DNA from: Chitinophagaceae bacterium
GTDB taxonomy: Bacteria > Bacteroidota > Bacteroidia > Chitinophagales > Chitinophagaceae
Direction of reading: 5' to 3'
Assembly: GCA_016786745.1 (NCBI GenBank)
Contig: JAEUVS010000083.1
Location: 1 to 64,000, forward strand
Length of the DNA: 64,000 nucleotides
A model generated the notes under the pieces. The model ran no database searches. It saw nothing but the letters and a program-made list of their open reading frames with translations, and was not told the origin of the DNA. A program made the translations under genes and the position numbers. Below, piece after piece: positions 8,135-15,431 of the stretch; the first letter of the stretch is position 1, and each line of letters begins with the position of its first letter.

Positions 8135-9502
8135 TCAGATGATCTCAAAATAACGTTTCAGTTCCCAATCGGTAACTGCTTTGGCATACTGCCGCCACTC
8201 CCATTCTCTTGTACCGGTAAAGTGCTCCACGAATCTATCTCCGAACAGCTCTTTGGCTATTGACGAATTTTTCATCGCCATTGTTGCTTCATATAAATTG
8301 CGCGGAAGTGTTCCGTTCGATCGATCGGCATAACCGCTGCCACTCGTCGGTTTAACCTCCAACTTCATCTTGTTGCTTATTCCGTATAACCCGGAAGCCA
8401 GGCACGCTGCAATGGCCAGGTATGGATTACTGTCTGATCCCACTACCCGTGTTTCGAGGCGCGTAGCCTTACCACCGCACAAAACACGCAGAGCGGTGGT
8501 GCGGTTATCAAACGCATATGTAATGGTTGTCGGCGCCCATGCTCCCTCAACGAGGCGTTTGTAGCTGTTTATCGTCGGGGCGTACATAGGCAGTATCTGC
8601 GGCATGCAATGAAGCTGTCCAGCAATGTAACTTTCCATTAATTCGCTGATGCCATTGCTGCGCTTTTCATCTGCAAAAAGATTTTTCGATCCGTCGGTGG
8701 GCCACAAACTCTGGTGCACGTGCCCGCTGCAACCGGGTAACGACTCATTGAATTTTGCCATGAAGCTGGCGATGATATTATGCCTGGATGCAATTTCTTT
8801 AACACCGCTCTTGAAGAGTACCGCCCTGTCGGCCGCTTCCACCGCCCCTGCATATTTTACGGCTGCTTCGTACACACCGGGACCGGTTTCCGTGTGCAAT
8901 CCTTCTATTGGTACCTTAAATTTCGTGAGCAGGTCAAAAAGATCGTGGAAGAATGCGCTTTGCTGCGAAGCGCGCAACACCGAATACCCAAACATTCCGC
9001 TGGTGATAGGTTTAAGGTTGCGAAACTGTTGTTCATGCAGCTCGTTGCTGGTATTGCTGAAATTGAACCATTCAAATTCCTGCGAAAAGTAGGGCTCGTA
9101 CCCTGCCCTCTCAGCCTGCGCAACCACAGTTTTCAGCAAGGTACGCGGGCACGTAGGGTGAGCGTTACCGTTAGCATCGCCAAAATCGGCAAGGAAAAAG
9201 GGAAGGTCGTTTTCCCAGGGAACATTGCGGTATGTATCGAGATCTATCAACGCCGTTGCATCGGGATAGCCGGTATGCCAGCCGGTGAAGGAAGCGTTGT
9301 CGTACGCAACGTCCGACGCATCCCAGCCGAATATCACTGTGCAGAATCCAAAACCTTTTTCGGCGATGGAGAGAAATTTTTCGAGCGACACTACTTTGCC
9401 GCGAAGAATACCGTCGATATCGGTTACAGCGAGCTTTACTTTACCAATGCCTTTTTCATTGAGAATGCCTGTAATTTCCTTTACAGATACTTTATGCTGC
9501 AT
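8135..9502 (-). CDS. Glutamine-synthetase-like gamma-glutamyl-amine ligase (PuuA/GlnA4 type)
   Basis: 455 residues with a full GS catalytic fold: metal-site glutamates in QEFEWF (142/144), Glu205 and Glu212 in HTETGPGVYEA, metal His261 in the SGHVHQSL loop, and the NRTTALRV arginine segment at 334-340. Length and loops resemble PuuA (gamma-glutamylputrescine synthetase) and the Streptomyces GlnA4 gamma-glutamylethanolamide synthetase rather than housekeeping GlnA; the adenylylation tyrosine region is absent. Expected reaction: ATP + glutamate + amine gives a gamma-glutamyl amide. It overlaps the permease gene by 11 bases. With a permease of the ethanolamine type and an alcohol dehydrogenase beside it, ethanolamine or a similar amino alcohol is the best substrate guess. 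Confidence 0.88.
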   Translation of the reverse strand: MQHKVSVKEITGILNEKGIGKVKLAVTDIDGILRGKVVSLEKFLSIAEKGFGFCTVIFGWDASDVAYDNASFTGWHTGYPDATALIDLDTYRNVPWENDLPFFLADFGDANGNAHPTCPRTLLKTVVAQAERAGYEPYFSQEFEWFNFSNTSNELHEQQFRNLKPITSGMFGYSVLRASQQSAFFHDLFDLLTKFKVPIEGLHTETGPGVYEAAVKYAGAVEAADRAVLFKSGVKEIASRHNIIASFMAKFNESLPGCSGHVHQSLWPTDGSKNLFADEKRSNGISELMESYIAGQLHCMPQILPMYAPTINSYKRLVEGAWAPTTITYAFDNRTTALRVLCGGKATRLETRVVGSDSNPYLAIAACLASGLYGISNKMKLEVKPTSGSGYADRSNGTLPRNLYEATMAMKNSSIAKELFGDRFVEHFTGTREWEWRQYAKAVTDWELKRYFEII

Positions 9503-10811
9503 TTTTGGGCGGTTTATAGTAGAGCTGAAAACCGGTATAAGTTAAAGCTATAATCGCAAAATAAATAATAGCCAGTGTTAAGTATAGTGTTGTCATGGCA
9601 ACCAACGCTATCGAGGCGACGATGAGAGCCGTTACCGGGAAGTATGGATAAAAAGGCACTTTGAAAGGTCGCGCGAGCGAAGGTTCTTTCCTGCGCAGGA
9701 TGATGACCGCTATCATGGAGAGAATGTAAAGCGAAAGCGCCCCAAAGCATGCCATGATAATAATTTCGGCGGTTTTACCGGTGAGCAGGGCGATTATACC
9801 GATAACCATATTCGCCACCAGTGCATTGGCCGGAGTTTTAAACGAGGAATGCACCTTGCCGAAAACCGCGGGTATAAATCTGATGCGGCCGAATTCGAAA
9901 GTGGCCCGGCCAGCCGCAAGGATAATGCCGTGAAAGGATGCTATCAAACCCATCAACCCTATTGTAACCAGCAGGTGATACATCCATCCTTCAGAACCCG
10001 TAATCTTTGATAGCGCCAGCGGCAGGGGCGAATCCGACGGCTCCGCTCCCGGCTGAGGAAAAACAATCGCCTCCCAGCCGGCCACACCTACCGACGACAA
10101 AAATGTAAGCACGCACAGCACAACAAGTGTTAAAAGTGCAGACCCGAAACCACGTAACACATTCTTTTGCGGGTTGATCGTTTCCTCGGCCACGTTAGCC
10201 ACGCCTTCGAGCCCGAGAAAAAACCAGATGGCAAACGGAATGGACGCCCATACACCCATCCAGCCGTTTGGAAACGCATTCTTCTGCAGGTTCGTCATTT
10301 CAAAGTGAGGTAACGTTATACCTGCAAACAACAGCAACTCGAACACGGCGAAACAAGTAATGAGCAACTCAAATAACGCTGCTGCACGCACGCCGTAGAT
10401 ATTGAGTGCCGTAAACAACAGGTATGCAGTGATGGCGATTGATGTAACGGAAAATTGTGGAAGAAAGATGTGAAAGTAAGCGCCTATGGCCGCTGCGATG
10501 GCAGGCGGCGCGAAAACAAACTCGATGATCTGGGCCATGCCCGCCACAAAACCTACATTCTTGCCCATTGCCCTTGTTGCATAGTCGAACACGCCGCCGG
10601 CTTTTGGAATAGCACACGCAAGCTCGGTATAAGAAAAGGTAAAGGTGATATATAGAAGAATAATAAAGCCTGTAGCGATTGCGAGTCCGCCGGTGCCACC
10701 TTGTTGCAATCCGAGGTTCCAGCCGAAATACATCCCCGATATCACGTATCCTACACCAAGACCCCACAACATAAGGGGGCCAAGTGTGCGCTGAAGATGC
10801 TGTTCTGCCAA
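9492..10811 (-). CDS. APC-family permease, ethanolamine-permease-like
   Basis: 439 residues, about twelve membrane helices. The start GLGVGYVISGMYFGWNLGL and the following ELACAIPKAGGVFDYATRAMG are typical of the ethanolamine permease (Eat) branch of the amino acid-polyamine-organocation family. Later motifs LEGVANVAEE and FGRIRFIPAVF agree. It would bring the amine into the cytoplasm. It is the first gene of a five-gene run in which every junction overlaps or is within three bases, so one promoter in the 79-base divergent gap probably drives all. Substrate is inferred from family resemblance, not proven. Confidence 0.85.
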   Translation of the reverse strand: MAEQHLQRTLGPLMLWGLGVGYVISGMYFGWNLGLQQGGTGGLAIATGFIILLYITFTFSYTELACAIPKAGGVFDYATRAMGKNVGFVAGMAQIIEFVFAPPAIAAAIGAYFHIFLPQFSVTSIAITAYLLFTALNIYGVRAAALFELLITCFAVFELLLFAGITLPHFEMTNLQKNAFPNGWMGVWASIPFAIWFFLGLEGVANVAEETINPQKNVLRGFGSALLTLVVLCVLTFLSSVGVAGWEAIVFPQPGAEPSDSPLPLALSKITGSEGWMYHLLVTIGLMGLIASFHGIILAAGRATFEFGRIRFIPAVFGKVHSSFKTPANALVANMVIGIIALLTGKTAEIIIMACFGALSLYILSMIAVIILRRKEPSLARPFKVPFYPYFPVTALIVASIALVAMTTLYLTLAIIYFAIIALTYTGFQLYYKPPKNAA

Positions 10812-10839
10812 AGAAGAATTTTAGGAGTAATTTAATTAT

Positions 10840-10880
10840 ACTTTTTAACTTTTACTTTTACGTTTAACTTTTAATCTTTA
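10840..10880. repeat. AT-rich heptamer-like tandem repeat in divergent promoter gap
   Basis: Imperfect repeats of a TAACTTT/TTACTTT unit (CTTTTTAACTTTTACTTTTA then CGTTTAACTTTTAATC) fill half of the gap between the divergently transcribed permease and amidohydrolase genes. A role in promoter spacing or as a simple repeat is possible; no clear -7 box was fixed. Confidence 0.6.
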
Positions 10881-10890
10881 AGGTCTCCGG

Positions 10891-11976
10891 ATGAAAATTA
10901 TCATTGCAGCCAGTTTGTCTTTTTTCGCTTTAAGCGCCTGTGCCCAATCGCACATGGGAATGGATTTTGAAAAATATAATCCAGTCTCCACTCTCGTTGT
11001 ACCCGAACACAAACTGAACAGGTCTAAGTTTCCGTTTATAGATGTTCATAATCACCAGTGGGAAATGGGTACAGGCAGGATTAAGGAACTTATAACGGAC
11101 ATGGACAACCTCAATATGGCCGTAATGGTGAACCTGAGTGGCGGCAATGGTGATAAACTTAAAGGCATTGCAGACAATATAAAGAGCACCTCTCCCAAAC
11201 GTTTTATCGTATTCGCCAATATTGATTTCAGCGGGATCGGCGGTGATAACTGGACTGAAAATGCCGTGAGAAGACTCGAAGAAGATGTGCGCAACGGCGC
11301 GAATGGTTTAAAAATCTTCAAAAATCTCGGGTTCTCGGTTACTGATACAAAAGGCAACCGCGTAAAAGTGGATGATCCCCGCCTCGACCCGATCTGGAAA
11401 AAATGCGGCGAACTGAAAATTCCGGTGCTCATTCACACCGCCGATCCGAAATCGTTCTGGAACGACCTGGATGAAAATAATGAGAGATGGATGGAACTTG
11501 CTACCCATCCCAATCGTAAACGAGGTTCAAAAGACGCTTCTTTCGAGGAGCTGATCGGCGAACAGCACAGAATGTTTAAAAAACACCCTGAAACCATATT
11601 TATAGCGGCCCATTTCGGATGGTTGCCTAACGACCTGGCGCGTTTGGGGCAATTACTGGATGAAATGCCTAACGTTGTGGTGGAATTTGGTGCCGTGATA
11701 GCCGAAATCGGCCGCCAGCCACGGAACGCTTCAGCGTTTTTTACAAAATACCAGGACAGGATTTTATTCGGAAAAGACGCCTGGGTACCCGAAGAATACG
11801 CTACTTATTTCAGAGTCCTTGAAACCTCCGACGAGTATTTTCCGTACCATAAAAAATACCATGCATTCTGGAGAATGTATGGTCTTGGATTGCCGGATGA
11901 TATTCTTAAGAAAATATATTATAAAAATGCCCTGCGTATCATCCCCAATATTGATAAAAGCCAATTTCCGGATTAA
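10891..11976 (+). CDS. Secreted amidohydrolase (amidohydrolase_2 family) lipoprotein
   Basis: 361 residues. A lipoprotein signal (lipobox LSAC, about residue 17) is followed by an amidohydrolase-2/TIM-barrel metal hydrolase: DVHNHQW near residue 51 supplies an H-x-H-like start, PVLIHTADP and AAHFGW the later metal histidines, and LFGKDAW the final acidic residue. Relatives include decarboxylases and lactonases of aromatic or sugar-derived acids; the substrate is unknown. It diverges from the glutamylation operon across 79 bases and might share its regulation, though nothing else links it to that pathway. Confidence 0.85.
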   Translation: MKIIIAASLSFFALSACAQSHMGMDFEKYNPVSTLVVPEHKLNRSKFPFIDVHNHQWEMGTGRIKELITDMDNLNMAVMVNLSGGNGDKLKGIADNIKSTSPKRFIVFANIDFSGIGGDNWTENAVRRLEEDVRNGANGLKIFKNLGFSVTDTKGNRVKVDDPRLDPIWKKCGELKIPVLIHTADPKSFWNDLDENNERWMELATHPNRKRGSKDASFEELIGEQHRMFKKHPETIFIAAHFGWLPNDLARLGQLLDEMPNVVVEFGAVIAEIGRQPRNASAFFTKYQDRILFGKDAWVPEEYATYFRVLETSDEYFPYHKKYHAFWRMYGLGLPDDILKKIYYKNALRIIPNIDKSQFPD

Positions 11977-12004
11977 CCGCCATCTTTAATCAACGTTGTG
12001 TCAA

Positions 12005-13030
12005 ATGCTGTATCTGAGAGTACACTTTACGGTGCTCATTGTTGCCTTGCTTTGCCTCGGCACCAAGGCTCAATCGGTGAAGATTGGTATCGTTGACATC
12101 TACGGCAACAGGAGCATACCTTCCGGAACGATCAGGCAAACCGCTGGTGTTACCGACGGCGATTCGGTCAGCCAGCAGTCGCTCGCGGCAAGGAAAATAG
12201 AACGCAGTCTCGAAAAAATTCCGGGTGTTAAACTCGCTCAAACGGCTGTAATCTGTTGCGACAACAACGAACGTTATGTTCTGTTTGTCGGCATCGCAGA
12301 AACCGACAGTTCTGTGTTTACTTTCCGCAAGTCGCCGACATTGAAAATAAAATTACCTGACGCTTACACAAACGCATACGAGCACTTCGAGCGTAGAATG
12401 AACGAGGCGATGCTTTCCGGCCAGGCGACCGACGATTGGTCGAACGGGTACTCACTGATAAAATATCCTCCGGCGCGAAGAGTGCAGGAAAAGTATCTCC
12501 GATGGGCAAACGCCGATTTCGATGGACTGCGAAAAGTATTGAGATCGTCAGCGTACGACAACCAGCGTGCCGCAGCTGTTCAGATCATCGCATATAACGA
12601 CGATAAAAGTAAAGTGGTACCGGAATTGATTTATGCGATAAGGGATGAGAACGACGAGGTAAGAAACAATGCAGCAAAGGCGCTGTCGGCGATCACGTAT
12701 TATATGACTCTGAACCCGGGCAAAATCCGGTTACCTTTTCAACCTTTTGTGAGGATGATAAATTCCGTTGTATGGTCCGACAGGAGCAAAGGGTTGGCGA
12801 TGCTCGTGCAATTATCAGAATCGAGAAATGAAGAATTGTTCCGCCAGTTAAAAGCCACGTCTATGCCATCCTTAAAAGAAATGGCGCTTTGGAAAAGTGA
12901 AAGTCACGCCCGTCCCGCTTTCATTATTCTCGCTCGCATGGCAGGATGGGCCGATGAAAAAATACGCGCCGTTACAACCGGCCAGAATTTTGCTGATGAA
13001 GTAAAAAAGTTCGTAGATACGATAGAGTAA
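12005..13030 (+). CDS. Exported protein with POTRA-like N-domain and HEAT-like repeats
   Basis: 341 residues from ATG 12005 (a TTG at 11996 is also in frame). A signal peptide ends at GTKAQS. Residues about 25-98 resemble a POTRA domain: IVDIYGNRSIPSGTI, then GVTDGDSV, SLEKIPGVK and a closing LFVGIAE. The rest is helical and contains a HEAT-like segment (PELIYAIRDENDEVRNNAAKALSAI). It may be a periplasmic scaffold. It lies 28 bases after the amidohydrolase and 30 before the ATP-grasp gene on the same strand. Domain calls are by eye and only moderately secure. Confidence 0.65.
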   Translation: MLYLRVHFTVLIVALLCLGTKAQSVKIGIVDIYGNRSIPSGTIRQTAGVTDGDSVSQQSLAARKIERSLEKIPGVKLAQTAVICCDNNERYVLFVGIAETDSSVFTFRKSPTLKIKLPDAYTNAYEHFERRMNEAMLSGQATDDWSNGYSLIKYPPARRVQEKYLRWANADFDGLRKVLRSSAYDNQRAAAVQIIAYNDDKSKVVPELIYAIRDENDEVRNNAAKALSAITYYMTLNPGKIRLPFQPFVRMINSVVWSDRSKGLAMLVQLSESRNEELFRQLKATSMPSLKEMALWKSESHARPAFIILARMAGWADEKIRAVTTGQNFADEVKKFVDTIE

Positions 13031-13060
13031 GTATGATTGAAAGGTGTATATATTTGAATT

Positions 13061-14119
13061 ATGAAGGTGAAAAACTTCTTTTTCCGCCTGGTAAAATGGG
13101 AAACCTGGCACTACCTCGCTAAGTACGTTCCCATTATGCCGGCCTGGCTCTGGTATTGTCTCAAATCGCGGTCGTTCTGGTTCTTTACGGCATCTAACCC
13201 CACACTTACGTTCGGCGGATTTGAAGGCGAAAGCAAGAAAGAAATGTACGATCAGCTTCCGCCCGGCAGTTATCCCAATACGATACTCATCGGTCATAAT
13301 GTGCCATTTGAAGAGGTGATGAAGCAGGTTACCGAACACAACTTCGCATATCCATTCGCGGTAAAACCCGATGTGGGCATGATGGGTTTTATGTTCCGGA
13401 CTATATCGGGTGATGAAGAATTCAGGCAGTACCACGAACTGATGCCCGCTGATTATCTTGTACAGGAACTGGTGAACTATCCCCTTGAACTGAGCGTATT
13501 CTACTACAGGTTCCCGAATGAACAGAAAGGTAACATCACTGGTTTTATCCGTAAAGAATTTTTATCGGTAACCGGCGACGGAAAATCAACGCTGCTGGAA
13601 TTAATCACGAAATATCCGAGGGTACGATTCAGGCTCGAAGAAATGAAGGCAAAACACAAGGACCGGCTCGATAACATTCTGCCCAACGGTGAGATTTTTT
13701 ATCTCTCACGCGCGTTAAATCTTAGTCGCGGGGGAAAATTAGTGAGCCTCGCCCATGAAAAAGACGACAGGTTATTGAAAGTGTTTGATGATTTAAGCCA
13801 CTACGCCGGGCATTTTTATTACGGGCGCTACGACCTCAAATGCAAGTCAATTGAGGACCTGAAGCAGGGGAAAAATTTTCTCATCCTGGAGTATAACGGG
13901 TGTGGCGCGGAACCGCATCACATATATGGAAACGGCAACACGCTTTTAGAAGCGTACAGGATAGTACTACAACACTGGAAAGTATTGTACGCCATCTCAA
14001 AATATAACGAAAAAAATGGCGTGGAGTACTGGGAATTCAAAAAGGGGTATAAGTTTTTAAGGAATGCGAAGAAACATTTCAGGCAGTTGAAACAACTCGA
14101 CCTGCAAACTCAGGTATAA
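13061..14119 (+). CDS. ATP-grasp domain ligase (D-Ala-D-Ala-ligase-like fold)
   Basis: 352 residues, no signal peptide. ATP-grasp features: FAVKPDVGMMG (ATP-binding lysine) near residue 108, LVQELVNYPLELSVFY (hinge region), FIRKEFLSVTGDGKST, and the metal-binding end RYDLKCKS ... FLILEYNGCGAEPHHIY with the Asp, Glu and Asn ligands in order. Such enzymes join a carboxylate to an amine, peptide or thiol with ATP. The substrate is unknown. The N-terminal region is aromatic and basic and may sit on the membrane. It precedes the YqcI/YcgG and DUF1989 genes with only a REP-like repeat in between, so a small pathway is possible. Confidence 0.8.
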   Translation: MKVKNFFFRLVKWETWHYLAKYVPIMPAWLWYCLKSRSFWFFTASNPTLTFGGFEGESKKEMYDQLPPGSYPNTILIGHNVPFEEVMKQVTEHNFAYPFAVKPDVGMMGFMFRTISGDEEFRQYHELMPADYLVQELVNYPLELSVFYYRFPNEQKGNITGFIRKEFLSVTGDGKSTLLELITKYPRVRFRLEEMKAKHKDRLDNILPNGEIFYLSRALNLSRGGKLVSLAHEKDDRLLKVFDDLSHYAGHFYYGRYDLKCKSIEDLKQGKNFLILEYNGCGAEPHHIYGNGNTLLEAYRIVLQHWKVLYAISKYNEKNGVEYWEFKKGYKFLRNAKKHFRQLKQLDLQTQV

Positions 14120-14120
14120 A

Positions 14121-14148
14121 GTCATCCCGAGCGCAGCGAGGGATCAGC
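14121..14148. repeat. REP-like repeat, single copy
   Basis: GTCATCCCGAGCGCAGCGAG followed by GGATCAGC, immediately after the ATP-grasp stop codon and before the next same-strand gene. The same core occurs at four other loci in the window. Confidence 0.9.
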
Positions 14149-14161
14149 AATAACAACAATT

Positions 14162-14863
14162 TTGGAACATATAATAGAATCATATCTATCATTTATCAGC
14201 AATCCTCATTTTCCATGTGTGGCGGCGCGGGCCGCATATGCCCGCAAACAGGTAAAATGCTTCGTTGCGGGTAATATGGCTTGTCCCGCCAACGACAAAA
14301 TGATCCTGGATTTTATTTATGACTTTGTAGAAGAATACAGGAAGGAAAAAACAATCTATCATAGCGCCACAATCATTTTCACAGGACCAACTATACCCGA
14401 CGAAGCATATTTCGATAAATTACTTTGGTTGAGGTTGCAGGCGCTTTCCGATCTTGATGCGGAAAAGTATGGGTACGACAATCGTGTAAGTGACGACCCC
14501 ACGTCTCCCGATTTCAGTTTTAGCCTTAAAGAGGAAGCATTTTTTGTTATAGGTCTTCATCCCGCAAGCAGCAGGGAGGCGCGAAGGTTTGCCTATCCGA
14601 CAATCGTATTCAATCCACATGATCAATTCGAGATGTTGCGTCAGCAGAATCATTATGAGAAGATGAAGCGCACCGTGAGAAAAAGAGATTTGAAGCTGTC
14701 GGGCTCAATTAATCCCATGCTCGACGATTACGGAGTGTCACCCGAAACACTTCAATACAGCGGCAAAAAGTATGAGAGCAACTGGCAATGTCCATTACAC
14801 ATTTCACATGCAAAATCTAAACATAATTCCACCCCGCAGCGGAGTGGCGTTCACGATCGATAA
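14162..14863 (+). CDS. YqcI/YcgG family protein (GntA-type haem N-hydroxylase family)
   Basis: 233 residues from a TTG start at 14162; no in-frame ATG exists before NMACPANDKM and an upstream stop closes the frame. Family features: NPHFPCVAARAA at the start, FFVIGLHPASSREARRF, TIVFNPHDQFEMLR, SGSINPMLDDYG, QYSGKKY and a closing NWQCP. The family includes GntA, the haem-dependent N-hydroxylase of guanitoxin biosynthesis. Whether this homologue acts on a guanidine is unknown. Its last 56 bases overlap the DUF1989 gene, a strong sign of joint function. Confidence 0.85.
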   Translation: MEHIIESYLSFISNPHFPCVAARAAYARKQVKCFVAGNMACPANDKMILDFIYDFVEEYRKEKTIYHSATIIFTGPTIPDEAYFDKLLWLRLQALSDLDAEKYGYDNRVSDDPTSPDFSFSLKEEAFFVIGLHPASSREARRFAYPTIVFNPHDQFEMLRQQNHYEKMKRTVRKRDLKLSGSINPMLDDYGVSPETLQYSGKKYESNWQCPLHISHAKSKHNSTPQRSGVHDR

Positions 14864-15398
14864 AGGGCAGAAGTTAATGGTAGTGGATATTGAGGGCGAG
14901 CAGGTTTCGGACCTCATTTGTTTCAATCGCAGCGACACAAAAGAATACCTTTCTTCCGGCCGCACGATAGATTACGCGGAAACCATCTTCCTGACCACGG
15001 GTCACCCGCTTTATTCCAATAGGAGCAATGTGATGCTTGAAATAAAAGAAGATACTGTTGGCCGTCATGATTTTCTCTTAACGCCATGCAGCGCGGAGAT
15101 GTTCAGGATTATTTACGGTCACGAACACCCGCATCGCGGATGTTTTGGAAATCTTGCAGCGGCGTTGGAGCCTTACAACATCGCGCCCGACTCCATTCCG
15201 GTATGCTTTAATGTATTCATGAATGTTACGGTAGATGGAAATTCGGGAAAGATTGCAGTGCTTCCGCCGAAAAGTAAAGCGAATGATTATACGGTGTTTG
15301 AAGCAAAAATGGATCTTATTGTTGGGTTGACGGCCTGCTCCGCCGGTATGTCGAACAATTTTTCTTTTAAACCTATCGGCTACAAAATCCTCGAGTAA
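14808..15398 (+). CDS. DUF1989 / urea-carboxylase-associated family protein
   Basis: 196 residues from ATG 14808, inside the preceding gene's 3' end; a longer in-frame start at 14772 is possible but adds unconserved residues. Family marks: IPPRSGVAF, GEQVSDLICFN, LLTPCSAEMF, HPHRGCFGNL, PVCFNVFMNV, LPPKSKANDYTVFEA and a final TACSAG. The conserved cysteines suggest a metal site. Family members next to guanidine/urea carboxylase genes act as carboxyguanidine deiminase subunits. Here there is no carboxylase, and the partner is a GntA-type protein instead. Function inferred as small nitrogen-compound chemistry. Confidence 0.85.
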   Translation: MQNLNIIPPRSGVAFTIDKGQKLMVVDIEGEQVSDLICFNRSDTKEYLSSGRTIDYAETIFLTTGHPLYSNRSNVMLEIKEDTVGRHDFLLTPCSAEMFRIIYGHEHPHRGCFGNLAAALEPYNIAPDSIPVCFNVFMNVTVDGNSGKIAVLPPKSKANDYTVFEAKMDLIVGLTACSAGMSNNFSFKPIGYKILE

Positions 15399-15400
15399 AA

Positions 15401-15428
15401 TTCACGCTTCACGCTTCACGCCTCACGC
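15401..15428. repeat. Heptamer tandem repeat (TTCACGC)
   Basis: Three exact TTCACGC units and one CTCACGC fill the space between the converging DUF1989 and FtsX permease genes. Confidence 0.9.
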
Positions 15429-15431
15429 TCC

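Noticed and set aside
8780..9553. 257-codon open frame opposite the ligase gene
   Set aside because: Shadow of the conserved GS-like gene; no start context or similarity.
4903..10811. Classical putrescine (puu) operon
   Set aside because: Ligase, aldehyde dehydrogenase and hydrolase fit, but PuuB, a PuuE transaminase and PuuR are absent and an alcohol dehydrogenase is present instead.
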